Counted from the first letter of the stretch, positions 8,468 to 17,467 are shown. The stretch: 64,000 nt of DNA from JAIBJN01 sp963811635 (GCA_963811635.1 CAWESB010000015.1:62001-126000); one strand, 5' to 3'. The notes: generated by a model not told the origin, from the sequence alone. Numbers and translations: made by a program.

Positions 8468-9715
8468 CTAGATCGGGACGGCGTCGCGCAGCATGTACGC
8501 CGAGAGCGCCAGAGCGAGGATCCGCGCGGTCCTGTCCTCCTCGACCGCTGCCAGCGGCACCGCCCAGACCGCGTACCACGGCACGAGCCAGGACGTGCAG
8601 ATCAGCAGGAAGCAGGCGGTCAGGGCCAGGCGCGCGCGGCCGCGCCATGCCTCCCGCAGGAGCCAGGCGTACGCGCCGACGAAGGCCAGCGCGAACCCAA
8701 GCGCCACCGCCCCCTCGGGGATGCCGACCGACGCAATGCGGCTGGGAATCGCATACCAGGCCCGGTCCTCGGCCAAGTTCCGCGCCAGTGGCCCCGCCGC
8801 GCCGATCCAGGAGAAACCGTAGCGCCATGTGGCAATTGCCACGATTACCACAGCGGCTCCTGCGAGGCCGCGGTGGTCGAGCGTGCGGCCCGTCTTCCGA
8901 GCTTCGAGGAACCGCAGCGGCAGGAAGAGGAGCGGCACCCACTTGATCGCGATCGCCGCGGCCCAGGCAACGCCGGCCAGGCCCCGCCTCCCCGACGCCG
9001 CCAGCGCGAGCGCGGCGAGCACGAAGGCCATCATCCAGGCGTCGTTGTGTCCGCCCCCCGCAAAGTGCACGGCGAGCAGCGGGTTCCAGCCGACGAAGGC
9101 CGCCGCGAAGGCGGGCTGCGGAGAGAGCCGGGCCGCCAGCAGCACGAGCGCGACCATGGCCGCCGCTGCCAGGGCGCGGTACAGCCAGGCGGCCGCGTCG
9201 GGCGAGCCACCGACGACGACGGCGTGGCCCTCCGAGGCGAGCGTGAAGCCGGGGCCGTATACCGACGTCGTGTCCCGCCAGTGCGAGCCCATGAGCGGGA
9301 ACGCCGGGTCGTCCGGGTAGTCGTTGGGGACGTCGACGTACGGGTTGCCGCCGTGCTCGGTCGAGATCCTGGCGTAGTCCCAGTACGTGTAGACGTCGGT
9401 CGAGAGGAGCACCGGCCCGGCGAGCGGCAGCAGCTGGATCGCACAGGCGAGCGCGATCGCGGCACGTCGTCGCAGGACGCCGCCCGACCTCCGGAGCAGG
9501 TAGAGCCCGCCGAGATAGGCGGCGAACGCCGCGCAGATGGTGACGAGATAGAGCCAGGCCCAGCTCGACTCGTCGCTCTGGTGCTCCGCGACGAGCGGGG
9601 AGGCGTCGGGATAGGCGAACGCGACCGCCGTCGCCGTGAGCGCCAGGACGAGGGCGCCCGCAACGAGCGCCCAGCCTGCGGCGCTACTTGCCGGTCGTTG
9701 TCGGAGGCGGCTCAG
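8468..9715 (-). CDS. GT87-like polytopic membrane glycosyltransferase
   Basis: The protein is almost wholly hydrophobic, with roughly ten or more membrane helices and loops containing STDVYTYWDYAR and GGGHNDAWMM. This fits the GT-C fold of polyprenyl-phosphate-sugar-dependent mannosyltransferases (GT87/DUF2029). These use lipid-linked sugars on the outer face of the membrane to build cell-envelope glycans. The open frame extends far upstream into the PBP gene, but that part is a shadow. The first plausible start is a CTG at 9715, which gives a short basic leader and then the first helix (AAGWALVAGALVLALTATAV). No ATG/GTG/TTG is available there. It overlaps the PBP stop by 32 nt and is probably co-transcribed with it. 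The start is uncertain. Confidence 0.75.
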   Translation of the reverse strand: MSRLRQRPASSAAGWALVAGALVLALTATAVAFAYPDASPLVAEHQSDESSWAWLYLVTICAAFAAYLGGLYLLRRSGGVLRRRAAIALACAIQLLPLAGPVLLSTDVYTYWDYARISTEHGGNPYVDVPNDYPDDPAFPLMGSHWRDTTSVYGPGFTLASEGHAVVVGGSPDAAAWLYRALAAAAMVALVLLAARLSPQPAFAAAFVGWNPLLAVHFAGGGHNDAWMMAFVLAALALAASGRRGLAGVAWAAAIAIKWVPLLFLPLRFLEARKTGRTLDHRGLAGAAVVIVAIATWRYGFSWIGAAGPLARNLAEDRAWYAIPSRIASVGIPEGAVALGFALAFVGAYAWLLREAWRGRARLALTACFLLICTSWLVPWYAVWAVPLAAVEEDRTARILALALSAYMLRDAVPI

Positions 9716-11924
9716 TCGTCGTCGGCGGGTCCGTCGAGGGCGGCTCTGTCTTCGTCCCGTTCTTCTTCTTGTCCTTTTCCGGCTTCTCGGGCTTCGGCGG
9801 CGCGCCGACGAAGGCGTACTGGCCCGTGAACGGCACCCACACGACCGGGTTCCGCGGATACGGCCAACTGAGATACGGAGCGCCGTCGAGGGCGCGCGAC
9901 ATGAAGAGGCGCCAGATCGAGGCCGGGAAGGTGCCGCCGGCGACGGTGATGCCGTGGACGCTCGACATGGCGATCTGCGCATTCGGGTACCCGACCCAGA
10001 CGACCGTCGACGCCCTCGGCGTGTAGCCGGCGAACCAGGCGTCGGCCGAGTCGTCGGTCGTCCCCGTCTTGCCGGCCTCCGACGGGTCGCCGTAGTTCGC
10101 GCCCACGCCGGTGCCGCCCAGGATGTTGCTGTGGAGGATCTTCGTCACCTCGTAGGCGACGCCGTCCGAGAAGACCCGCTTGCGCTTGGAGACGCCCCAG
10201 CCGGCGTCCTTGTCCGTCGCGCCGTCGGCGAGCACGACCTTCCGGATCGCCATCGGCTGCGAGTACACGCCTCCGGCGGCCAGCGTCGCGTAGGCGGAGG
10301 CCATCTCGAGCACTGAGACGGCGTTCGAGCCGAGCCCGATCGAGGCGACCGGCAGGAGCTCGGTCTTGATCCCCATCTGCTTTGCGATCCGCGCGACGTT
10401 CTCCGGCCCGACATCGAGCGTCAGGCGCGCGTAGACCGTGTTGTCGGAGCTGAGCGTCCCGGTCGCGATCGGCACGGCGCCGATGTACGAGTGGCTGTAG
10501 GTCGACACGTCCCAGGGCTCCGAGTTCGGGTCCGGCTGCCAGTGGAAGGGCGCCGAGAGGTAGTTGGTCGTGTACGGGTTGATCCCCTGGCGGATCGCCT
10601 CGGTGAGGACGAATGTCTTGAACGACGACCCCGACTGGCGCCGCCCCTGGGCCGCCAGGTTGAACTGGATGTTCTTCTTCCCCGGGACGACGGCCGTCAT
10701 CGCGCGGATGGCGCCGTTGCGCGGGTTGATGGAGACGACCGCGGACGCGGGGTCGTCCGGCTGGTTCAGGGTCTCCTTGATCGACTCGATCGCGATCCGC
10801 TGGTAGCGCGGGTTGATGGTCGTGTAGACCTTGAGCCCACCGCTGCGCACGAGCGTCGCTCCGTACTTGTCGATCAGGAGCTCCCGCACGTAGCTGAAGA
10901 AGAACGGCTCCTTGATCTTGGTGTAGATCTGGCCGCGCTTGAGCTCGATCGGCTCGTTCAGCGCCGCCTGGTAAGCCGATTCGCTGATGTAGTCGGAGTC
11001 GCGCATCGCCCGGAGCACGTCGTTGCGGCGGGCGAGCGCCTGGTCGGGGCGCTGGAAGGGATCGAAGATCGAGGGCGCCTGCGGCAGCCCGCCGATCAGC
11101 GCCGCCTGCGCGAGCGTCAGCTCGGATGCGTGCCTGGAGAAGTACGTCTGCGCCGCAGCCTCGGCACCGTAGGCGTGCGCGCCGAAATAGACCTGGTTGA
11201 GGTAGGTCTCGAGGATCCGGTCCTTGCGCCAGCGCTTCAGCTCGGTCGGAGTCAGGCCGGCGGGAGCGGGGCCCCAGATCTTCGGAAGGCCCTCGTCCTC
11301 GAGCTTGATCGCGAGGCAGGCCTCCTTCGTCTTGCGCTCCCACGAGACCTCCCGGCCGATGTAGAGGTTGCGGACGAGCTGCTGCGTGAGCGTCGAGCCG
11401 CCCTGGACGATCTCGCCCTGCTCGATGTTCTTGACCGCCGCCCGCAGGATGCCCTCATAGTCCACGCCGGAGTGCGAGAAGAAGCGCTTGTCCTCGATGG
11501 CCACCGTCGCCTGGGCGAGCAGCGGGGACATCTGGTCGAGCGCGACCGGCTGGCGGTTCTGCTCCGCCGGGATCGACCCGAGCAGCGAGCCGTCGGCCGC
11601 GTAGACGAACGAGTTCTCGCCGATCGAGACCGGCTTCAGCGATGCCAGCGAGCAGCTGTTGATGAAGGCCTGCGCGCCCGTGAAGGCGGCCGCGACGAGC
11701 ACGGCCGTCCCGGTGAGGACGATCGCGAGAATCGAGACGAGGACGAAGCGGCGCGACTGGACCTTGTCGCGATGCCGCCGGTTGCGCCGTCGGCGCCGGT
11801 TGCGGTTGTTGACCGCCAGGCGGCCCTCGGCGTTCTTCCCGTTGCGGCCGTTCCCGTTTCCGTTCTTCCCGTTGCGGCCGTTCCGCCCGTTCGTACCGTT
11901 GCCGCCGCGCCCGTTCGGGGTCAT
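9684..11924 (-). CDS. Bifunctional class A penicillin-binding protein (GT51 + transpeptidase)
   Basis: This is a 746-residue peptidoglycan synthase. A cytoplasmic tail rich in Asn, Gly, Arg and Lys (first ~50 residues) is followed by a membrane anchor (FVLVSILAIVLTGTAVLVAA). The GT51 glycosyltransferase domain includes EDKRFFSHSGVDYEG and GGSTLTQQLVRN. The transpeptidase carries SSFKTF (SxxK), SSDN (SxN) and KTGTTDD (KTG). The C-terminal tail is Pro/Thr/Lys-rich. ATG 11924 overlaps the mscS stop as ATGA, so the two are coupled. The long open frame upstream of this ATG is a shadow of mscS. It polymerises and crosslinks peptidoglycan outside the membrane. Confidence 0.95.
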   Translation of the reverse strand: MTPNGRGGNGTNGRNGRNGKNGNGNGRNGKNAEGRLAVNNRNRRRRRNRRHRDKVQSRRFVLVSILAIVLTGTAVLVAAAFTGAQAFINSCSLASLKPVSIGENSFVYAADGSLLGSIPAEQNRQPVALDQMSPLLAQATVAIEDKRFFSHSGVDYEGILRAAVKNIEQGEIVQGGSTLTQQLVRNLYIGREVSWERKTKEACLAIKLEDEGLPKIWGPAPAGLTPTELKRWRKDRILETYLNQVYFGAHAYGAEAAAQTYFSRHASELTLAQAALIGGLPQAPSIFDPFQRPDQALARRNDVLRAMRDSDYISESAYQAALNEPIELKRGQIYTKIKEPFFFSYVRELLIDKYGATLVRSGGLKVYTTINPRYQRIAIESIKETLNQPDDPASAVVSINPRNGAIRAMTAVVPGKKNIQFNLAAQGRRQSGSSFKTFVLTEAIRQGINPYTTNYLSAPFHWQPDPNSEPWDVSTYSHSYIGAVPIATGTLSSDNTVYARLTLDVGPENVARIAKQMGIKTELLPVASIGLGSNAVSVLEMASAYATLAAGGVYSQPMAIRKVVLADGATDKDAGWGVSKRKRVFSDGVAYEVTKILHSNILGGTGVGANYGDPSEAGKTGTTDDSADAWFAGYTPRASTVVWVGYPNAQIAMSSVHGITVAGGTFPASIWRLFMSRALDGAPYLSWPYPRNPVVWVPFTGQYAFVGAPPKPEKPEKDKKKNGTKTEPPSTDPPTTTEPPPTTTGK
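11831..11884. repeat. 24-bp direct repeat, 30-bp period, in the PBP N-terminal tail
   Basis: A 24-bp unit beginning cgttcttcccgttgcggccg occurs identically at 11831-11854 and 11861-11884. On the minus strand it encodes the Asn-Gly-Arg/Lys repeats of the cytoplasmic tail of the class A PBP. Related degenerate copies continue to about 11910. Such in-frame repeats can expand or contract. Confidence 0.75.
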
Positions 11925-12676
11925 TCGTAGACCCCTTCGGCCTTGAGACGGTCGGCGATCGCGCGGCGCAGCACCGACGTGAGCTCGGTGCCCTGCGCCG
12001 GGGTGCGCGCCCAGGTCTCGACGGTCACGGTCGCGCCGGACGGGTCGAGCTGGGTGACGGAGGCAGTCGGTTCCTTCACAGTCATTTCTTCGGGAAGACG
12101 GTGCGCCTCCTGAAGGAGAATCTCGAGCACACGATCGAGGTCGGCGGTGAGCGGCACGGCGACTCTCACCGCAACCAGGTGCTCCGCCCCTGCGATGGTG
12201 GCGTTCCTGATGGTATCGGAGGCCAGCTTGGCGTTCGGCACGAAGTAGCGGGCCCCGTCGTTCGCCCGGATGACCGTGTACGTGAGCCCGATCTGCTGCA
12301 CGGTGCCCGACGCGCCCGCGACGGTGACGCCGTCGCCGAGCCGGAGGGGCTGTGCGAACGCAACCAGGATGCCCGCGACGAAGTTGGACAGGGTCGATTG
12401 CGCCGCAAGGCCGACGACGAGCGCGATCACCGCCGACGAGGCGAGGATGCTCCCGGCGACGGCGCGGATCGACGGGATCACGAGCAGCGCGCTGAGCACC
12501 CCGACGCCGATGATGACGGCGAAGACGCTGCGGCGAAGGACGCGGTAGACCGTCAGCGTCTCGGGCCGCAGCTCGAAGTGGCGCGCGATCGCGCGATCGG
12601 CGATGCGCGCGGCGATCACCGCCAGGAGCAGGACGATGCCTGCGACGATCAGCCGCTCGACCCACTCGTTGTCCAT
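11921..12676 (-). CDS. MscS-family small-conductance mechanosensitive channel
   Basis: This 251-residue channel protein releases solutes on hypo-osmotic shock. Three N-terminal membrane helices end in the pore-lining VVGLAAQSTLSNFVAG motif (typical TM3 of MscS), followed by the beta domain (LRLGDGVTVAGASGTVQQIG, FVPNAKLASDTIRN) and a C-terminal alpha/beta domain. I chose the ATG at 12676 (MDNEWVERLIVAG). The much longer open frame upstream is a shadow. It sits between a DUF2203 gene (14-nt gap) and the PBP gene (ATGA overlap) in a minus-strand operon concerned with the envelope. Confidence 0.93.
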   Translation of the reverse strand: MDNEWVERLIVAGIVLLLAVIAARIADRAIARHFELRPETLTVYRVLRRSVFAVIIGVGVLSALLVIPSIRAVAGSILASSAVIALVVGLAAQSTLSNFVAGILVAFAQPLRLGDGVTVAGASGTVQQIGLTYTVIRANDGARYFVPNAKLASDTIRNATIAGAEHLVAVRVAVPLTADLDRVLEILLQEAHRLPEEMTVKEPTASVTQLDPSGATVTVETWARTPAQGTELTSVLRRAIADRLKAEGVYE

Positions 12677-12690
12677 CCGAGGAGAGTTCT

Positions 12691-13104
12691 CTAGAAGGGG
12701 AGCGGCTTCCTGCCCGCGAAGCCCTCTTCGAGATCGTGCCAGTGCGCGACCTCGGGCTCCCCGAGCTCCCAGCAAAGGAGGACGGTCTCGCCCGTGTCCG
12801 GGTGACGGGCCGGAAAGTCGACGAGCCCGCGGTCGACGTCCTTGACCTGGACGCCGAGCCCATGGATCTCGTCGACCAGGCTGGCGACGCCCGCCGCCGA
12901 GTGGGCCACGGCCTCCTGGAGCTCGCCGACGCGGCCGGGATCGAGGCTGCCGCCGTTGCCGCCGATCAGCGCCTGCACCTCCTCGAGCTCGCCGCCGATC
13001 GCCACGAGCGCCCGGCGATCCTCGACCATCCGCTCGACCAGAGGCCGCACCTCGGGGAGGAAAGCGTTCGCCTCTTCCTGCGTAAAGAGCCGCATGTTCG
13101 CCAT
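12691..13104 (-). CDS. DUF2203 family protein
   Basis: This small protein of about 137 residues has the DUF2203 pattern: RLFTQEEANAFLPEVRPLVE at the N-terminus, a helical middle and a C-terminal GETVLLCWELGEPEVAHWHD. The biochemical role of the family is unknown. ATG 13104 or ATG 13095 are both possible starts. Residues before them in the open frame are not conserved. It is the first gene of the minus-strand set DUF2203-mscS-PBP-GT87-moeA and lies divergently from the binding-protein gene, the two start regions nearly touching. Confidence 0.85.
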   Translation of the reverse strand: MANMRLFTQEEANAFLPEVRPLVERMVEDRRALVAIGGELEEVQALIGGNGGSLDPGRVGELQEAVAHSAAGVASLVDEIHGLGVQVKDVDRGLVDFPARHPDTGETVLLCWELGEPEVAHWHDLEEGFAGRKPLPF

Positions 13105-13114
13105 AGTGCCAATC

Positions 13115-14047
13115 GTGCTGAGACCCTGCCTGCCGTTCCTGGCCGCGCTGGTCGTCCTGCTCGGGGCCTCCGCCTGCGGCGAGCGCACCGAGCCGGTCGG
13201 CGAGCTCGAGCAGCGCTACCCCGTCACCGTCCAGGGCGTCGGCGAGGAGCCGGCCGTCCTCCGCGGGAAGCCAGAGCGGATCGTTGCGCTCGACCCGGGC
13301 TCCGCGGAGCTCGCCATCGCACTCGGCGCCAAGGACCGGCTCGTCGGCATCCCCGCGGGCATGAAGCAAGGCGACGGCCCGCGGATGGCGCCCGCGGCTG
13401 CTGTCCAGGTCGTCTCGCCCAATCTCCGGGTGAAGGTGGACGAGATCGCGAAGCTCGAGCCCGACCTCCTCCTCGCCACCTCGAGCACCGACCAGCTCGA
13501 CCTCGCCCGGACGCAGCGGGAGACCGGCGCTGCGCTCTACGTGCAGCCGAGCGCGTCGATCGACGACGTCCTCCGCGCGACCTTCCAGCTCGGCTTCCTG
13601 CTCGGCGAGCCCGTCCAGGCCCGCGCGGTCGCTTCGCGGATCCGCTCGGAGGTGGCCGCCGTCGAGGAACGCATCGCCGACACCCGCAAGCCCACGACCT
13701 TCGTCGACACCGGCTTCTTCGTCACCGTCCCGCTGCGCTCGCTGCTCGGCGACCTCGTCGAGCGCGGGCGCGGCGAGAGCGTCACCGGGCCGACTCCGGG
13801 GGCCGAGCCGATTCCGATCGCGCGACTGCGCCGGCTCGACCCCGAGGTCTATCTCGCCACCTCCGACAGCGGCGTCACCCTCCGGTCGCTCCGGCGGGAC
13901 CCGCGCACCGCGAAGCTCACCGCTGTCGAGAACGGCCGCGTCGTCGTACTGCCTTCGGATCTCGTTCAGGTGGCCGGGCCGTACGTCGCGCAGGCGCTCG
14001 AGCGGGTCGCCCGCGCGCTCCACCCGGATGTCTTCAAGAAGAGCTAG
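13115..14047 (+). CDS. Lipoprotein ABC-transporter substrate-binding protein, BtuF/FepB-like
   Basis: A lipoprotein signal (LVVLLGASAC, Cys in the lipobox) is followed by a class III periplasmic-binding-protein domain: RIVALDPGSAELAIALGAKDRLVG, KLEPDLLLATS, and paired lobes joined by a long helix. The fold binds cobalamin, haem or ferric siderophores for an ABC importer. No permease or ATPase gene is adjacent, so it may work with a distant transporter. Start candidates are ATG 13094, GTG 13106 and GTG 13115. I use the last because it gives the neatest signal peptide (VLRPCLPFLAALVVLL). The 3' end overlaps the HAD gene start by 20 nt. Confidence 0.85.
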   Translation: MLRPCLPFLAALVVLLGASACGERTEPVGELEQRYPVTVQGVGEEPAVLRGKPERIVALDPGSAELAIALGAKDRLVGIPAGMKQGDGPRMAPAAAVQVVSPNLRVKVDEIAKLEPDLLLATSSTDQLDLARTQRETGAALYVQPSASIDDVLRATFQLGFLLGEPVQARAVASRIRSEVAAVEERIADTRKPTTFVDTGFFVTVPLRSLLGDLVERGRGESVTGPTPGAEPIPIARLRRLDPEVYLATSDSGVTLRSLRRDPRTAKLTAVENGRVVVLPSDLVQVAGPYVAQALERVARALHPDVFKKS

Positions 14048-14684
14048 CCACCTCGACGCCGTCACCGTCGACGCGATGGGGACGATCGTCGACCTCGACG
14101 ACCCGGCGCCGAGGCTGCGGCAGGAGCTCGCCGTTCGCGATGTCGAGCGCGATCTGGAGGAGGTCGCGGCCGCCTTCAGGGCGGAGGTCGCCTACTACCT
14201 CCCGCGCACCCTCGAAGGACGCGACGAGGCAAGCCTCGCCGATCTCGGGCGCCGCTGCACCGCCGTCTTCCTCGAGCACGCGGGCGCTGGCCTCGACCCC
14301 ACCGAGTTCACCCCCGCCTTTCTCGCGAGCATCGTCTTTCGGCCGCTCGCAGGGGCAGCCGAGGCGCTCGGACGGCTCCGCCGCGCCGGCCTCTCCCTCG
14401 CCTGCGTCTCCAACTGGGACGTCTCGCTGCGCCGCCACCTCGAGGAGGCGGAGCTCGCGGGCTACTTCACGGCGATCGTCAGCTCGGCCGAGGCCGGCGC
14501 GGCAAAGCCCGACCCCGGGGCCTTCCGGGTGGCCCTCGAGCGGCTGGGCGTCGAGCCGGCACGGGTGCTGCACGTCGGCGACGGCGACACCGACCGGGAC
14601 GGGGCCGCGGCAGCCGGCATCGCCTTCGAGCCGACGCCGGTCTGTACGCTCCCGGAGCGGCTCGGGCTGGGCCGACGACCATGA
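14028..14684 (+). CDS. HAD-superfamily hydrolase
   Basis: This 218-residue HAD protein has motif I as VDAMGTIVDL, motif II as VSNWD, and motif III/IV as KPDPGAF and HVGDGDTDRDGA. The nucleophile Asp is present, but the second Asp of DxDGT is Met, as seen with non-Asp residues in dehalogenase-like and REG-2-like branches. Phosphatase activity is therefore less certain than for a canonical member. It overlaps the binding-protein gene by 20 nt upstream and the PLP-enzyme gene by ATGA downstream, so it is part of one operon. The substrate is unknown. Confidence 0.88.
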   Translation: MSSRRASHLDAVTVDAMGTIVDLDDPAPRLRQELAVRDVERDLEEVAAAFRAEVAYYLPRTLEGRDEASLADLGRRCTAVFLEHAGAGLDPTEFTPAFLASIVFRPLAGAAEALGRLRRAGLSLACVSNWDVSLRRHLEEAELAGYFTAIVSSAEAGAAKPDPGAFRVALERLGVEPARVLHVGDGDTDRDGAAAAGIAFEPTPVCTLPERLGLGRRP

Positions 14685-15844
14685 GCAAGCGCAGGCTGGG
14701 TCTCTCCACACGTGCGATCCACTCGCCGCCGCTCCCGGAGGGAGCCGGCGATCCCGTCGTCGGCCCGATCGTCGCCTCGACGACCTTCTCCTTCGACCGC
14801 GTCTCCGAGCTCGGCGCCGTCATCGCCGAGGAGGAGTACGGCTTCACGTACGCGCGCTTGCGCAACCCGACGGTGGAAGAGCTGAACCTCGTCATGGCCG
14901 AGCTCGAGGGCGCGGAGGCCGCACAGGCGTTCGGATCCGGCATGGCCGCGATCAGCGCAGCGCTCCATTCGACCCTCTCGGCGGGGGACACGCTGCTCCT
15001 CCCGCAGCAGCTCTACGGCACGACCTACCAGGTTGCCGAGTCGCAGCTGCGGCCGCGGGGCGTGGAGATCGTCTATCTCGACGTCACCGACGCGGGCGCC
15101 TGGGACCGGCCCGCCCGCGTCCGCTTCGTCGAGACGATGGCGAACCCGGGCTTCCCGCTCGCCGACCTCCCGGCGCTGGCGGCCACGAAACGCGACGGCC
15201 TGCTCATCGTCGACAACACGTTCGCCTCGCCGGTGCTGTGCCGTCCGCTCGAGCTGGGCGCCGACCTGGTCTGCGAGTCTGCGACGAAATACCTCAACGG
15301 CCACCACGACGTGATGGCGGGCGTGGTCGCTGGGAGCCGCGAGCTCGTCGCCGCCGCCCGTGCTCACCAGATCCAGGTCGGGTCGGTGCTCGACCCGTTT
15401 CCCGCCTTTCTCGTCAGGCGCGGCCTCAAGACGCTGCCCCTGCGCATCGAGCGCTCGAGCCTGAACGCGCTCGCGGCGGCGCGGTTCCTGGAGGGCCACG
15501 CGAAGGTGTCTCAGGTTCTCTACGCCGGCCTCGCGAGCTACCCGCAGTACGAGCTCGCCCTGCGGCAGCTGGGCGACTCCGGCGGCATGCTCGCATTCGA
15601 GCTCGCCGGCGGCCGCGAGGCCGGCGAGCGGTTCATGGACGCGCTCCGGCTCTGCGGGCGCGCGACCAGCCTCGGCGGCGTGGACACGGTCTTGCACCAC
15701 CCGGCTTCGACCAGCCACCGCCAGTACTCGCCCGACCAGCTTGCGGCGGCCGGCGTCTCACCTGGGCTCCTACGGCTCTCCGTAGGGTGTGAGGATGCGG
15801 ACGACATCGTCGCCGACCTCGATCAGGCACTCGCACAGGCATAA
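14681..15844 (+). CDS. Cys/Met-metabolism PLP enzyme (cystathionine gamma-synthase / gamma-lyase family)
   Basis: The 387-residue protein is a typical trans-sulfuration enzyme: TRAIHSP start, YARLRNPTVEELN, FGSGMAAISAAL, VDNTFASPVLCRPLELGAD, and the PLP lysine in ESATKYLNGHHDVMAG. The C-terminal domain has SLGGVDTVLHHPAS and ends LRLSVGCEDADDIVADL. These enzymes catalyse gamma-replacement or gamma/beta-elimination on sulfur amino acids. Synthase, cystathionine lyase and methionine gamma-lyase cannot be separated by eye. ATG 14681 overlaps the HAD stop (ATGA). The 3' end overlaps the CPBP gene by about 50 nt. Confidence 0.93.
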   Translation: MSKRRLGLSTRAIHSPPLPEGAGDPVVGPIVASTTFSFDRVSELGAVIAEEEYGFTYARLRNPTVEELNLVMAELEGAEAAQAFGSGMAAISAALHSTLSAGDTLLLPQQLYGTTYQVAESQLRPRGVEIVYLDVTDAGAWDRPARVRFVETMANPGFPLADLPALAATKRDGLLIVDNTFASPVLCRPLELGADLVCESATKYLNGHHDVMAGVVAGSRELVAAARAHQIQVGSVLDPFPAFLVRRGLKTLPLRIERSSLNALAAARFLEGHAKVSQVLYAGLASYPQYELALRQLGDSGGMLAFELAGGREAGERFMDALRLCGRATSLGGVDTVLHHPASTSHRQYSPDQLAAAGVSPGLLRLSVGCEDADDIVADLDQALAQA

Positions 15845-16520
15845 GACCTGGCCGACCGCCGTCTGGCTGGCGGTCTCGGCGGCGCTCGTCGCGCTCGCGT
15901 TCCTGGGCACCTCTTCGGGCTCGGGTGGCACGGACACCGACGACGAGATCCTCTACGACCCCAACCTCGCCATCGGCGGGGCCGTCTTCTACGGGATCCT
16001 GATCGCGGTCTCGGCCGTGATCGCGCGCGGCTACGCGCGGCCCTCCGACGCGCTCGGCTTTCGCCGCTTTCGGATGCGCTGGGTGTGGATCTCGCTCGCG
16101 GTCGTCGTCGCGACCACGATCGTCGCGGTCGCCACGGAGCCCTTCCTGCACGGCGGCGAAGAGCAGGGCCTCGGTGCCGACCGCTGGGAGCCGGAGCATG
16201 CCGGCGCGTTTGCCGCGAACGTCGTCATCCTCGTCCTCGTCGGGCCCTTCGCCGAAGAGCTCTTCTTCCGAGGCATCGGCGTGCGGGCGCTCATGGTCTT
16301 CGGCGGCCTCACCGCCATCCTGGCCACCGGAGTCATCTTCGGGCTCGTGCACGGGATCCTCGGAGCGCTCCCCCCGCTCGTCCTCTTCGGAATCGGCCTG
16401 TCGTGGGTGCGGCTGCGCTCGGCCAGCGTGTGGCCGAGCTTCATCGGCCATGCGACCTACAACGGCCTCGGCATTCTTCTGCTCGTCCTTGCCTGGGCGA
16501 CGGACACGCCCGTTCGCTGA
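15795..16520 (+). CDS. CPBP-family intramembrane glutamic endopeptidase
   Basis: Seven or so membrane helices carry the three motifs of CAAX/Abi (CPBP) proteases: EELFFRG, FGLVHG and HATYNG, with catalytic Glu-Glu and His residues in the membrane. Family members process membrane-bound substrates, and some confer bacteriocin self-immunity. The role here is unknown. Starts at GTG 15789 or ATG 15795 are both possible and lie inside the 3' end of the PLP-enzyme gene, which suggests translational coupling. Confidence 0.88.
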   Translation: MRTTSSPTSIRHSHRHKTWPTAVWLAVSAALVALAFLGTSSGSGGTDTDDEILYDPNLAIGGAVFYGILIAVSAVIARGYARPSDALGFRRFRMRWVWISLAVVVATTIVAVATEPFLHGGEEQGLGADRWEPEHAGAFAANVVILVLVGPFAEELFFRGIGVRALMVFGGLTAILATGVIFGLVHGILGALPPLVLFGIGLSWVRLRSASVWPSFIGHATYNGLGILLLVLAWATDTPVR

Positions 16521-16525
16521 CGACT

Positions 16526-16531
16526 TATCCT
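16526..16531 (+). promoter_or_regulatory. -10-like element for chorismate mutase (leaderless)
   Basis: TATCCT ends 6 nt before the ATG at 16538 and has no Shine-Dalgarno sequence behind it. The spacing matches other leaderless candidates in the window. Confidence 0.45.
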
Positions 16532-16537
16532 TGGCGC

Positions 16538-16828
16538 ATGCGGCCGAGCGACCCTGAGCAGGATCCCGTCGTCAGCGAGCTGCGCGGGCGCATCACCGAG
16601 GCCGACCGGGCGATCCTCGCCGCGGTCAACGAGCGCATCGAGCTCGTCCGCGAGCTGCGCGAGCACAAGCGCGCCAACGGCTTCGACTTCCTCGACCCGG
16701 GGCGCGAGGAGCGGCTGCTCCAGGCCCTTGCCGACGAGAATCAGGGCCCGCTCTCCGAGGACGGCCTGCGCGAGCTCTTCGGCGACCTGCTCGCACTCAC
16801 CAAGCGCGAGCTCGCCGAACCGAGCTAG
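16538..16828 (+). CDS. AroQ-type chorismate mutase
   Basis: This 96-residue all-helical protein converts chorismate to prephenate in phenylalanine/tyrosine synthesis. The AroQ pattern is clear: LRGRITEADRAILAAVNERI, LVRELREHKRANG and a C-terminal helix LRELFGDLLALTKREL. It is a stand-alone domain with no fused prephenate dehydratase or dehydrogenase. The ATG at 16538 has a -10-like TATCCT 6 nt upstream. The larger open frame extending upstream is a shadow of the CPBP gene. It ends in a CTAG shared with the convergent DUF151 gene. Confidence 0.9.
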   Translation: MRPSDPEQDPVVSELRGRITEADRAILAAVNERIELVRELREHKRANGFDFLDPGREERLLQALADENQGPLSEDGLRELFGDLLALTKRELAEPS

Positions 16829-17310
16829 TCCGTCGAGAAGTCGTCCGGCCGCACCTCGTCGAGGAACTTCTTGAACTCCTCGACGACCTCTTCCTCGTTC
16901 ACGTCCTCCTGCTCGAACTCGATCGCGCTCTCCTCGATCACCGCCTCCGCGGCGAAGATGGGCGCGTCCGCGCGGACGGCGAGGGCGATGGCGTCGCTCG
17001 GCCGCGAGTCGATCTCGATCTCGGTGCCGTCGACCGCCACGGTGATGAGAGCGTAGAACGTGTTCTCGCGCAGCTCGGTGACGGCGATCTTGACGACCCG
17101 CGCCTCGAGCTGGGAGAGAATGTCCGTGAAGAGGTCGTGCGTCATCGGCCGCGGGGTGGCGGCGCCCTGGAGCTTCATCAGGATCGCGGCCGCCTCCGGA
17201 TGCCCGATCCAGATCGGGAGGAACTTGTTGCCGTCGGCGGTCTTGAGCAAGACGATCGGCTGCTTGCCGACCATGTCAAAGCTCACGCCGTAAATGACCA
17301 TCTCGTGCAT
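16825..17310 (-). CDS. Bifunctional nuclease (DUF151/BFN) family protein
   Basis: The protein has the DUF151 core: MVIYGVSFDMVGKQPIVLLK, LPIWIGHPEAAAI, THDLF and a strongly conserved IDSRPSDAIALAVR. Members are described as nucleases or as small regulatory proteins in Actinobacteria and plants. The C-terminal ~30 residues are highly acidic. ATG 17310 (MHEMVIYGV) is the family start; the 26 residues before it in the open frame are not conserved. It lies downstream of parB and the tRNA on the same strand, and its stop is shared with chorismate mutase through CTAG. Confidence 0.9.
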   Translation of the reverse strand: MHEMVIYGVSFDMVGKQPIVLLKTADGNKFLPIWIGHPEAAAILMKLQGAATPRPMTHDLFTDILSQLEARVVKIAVTELRENTFYALITVAVDGTEIEIDSRPSDAIALAVRADAPIFAAEAVIEESAIEFEQEDVNEEEVVEEFKKFLDEVRPDDFSTD

Positions 17311-17393
17311 GGGCGGGCCTCGTCTGATCATAGCCACGCCCCTGGGACCCGGATTCACCACCCCGAAACGGCGTGGATCAGGCCGCACGAAAG

Positions 17394-17467
<74 letters not shown>

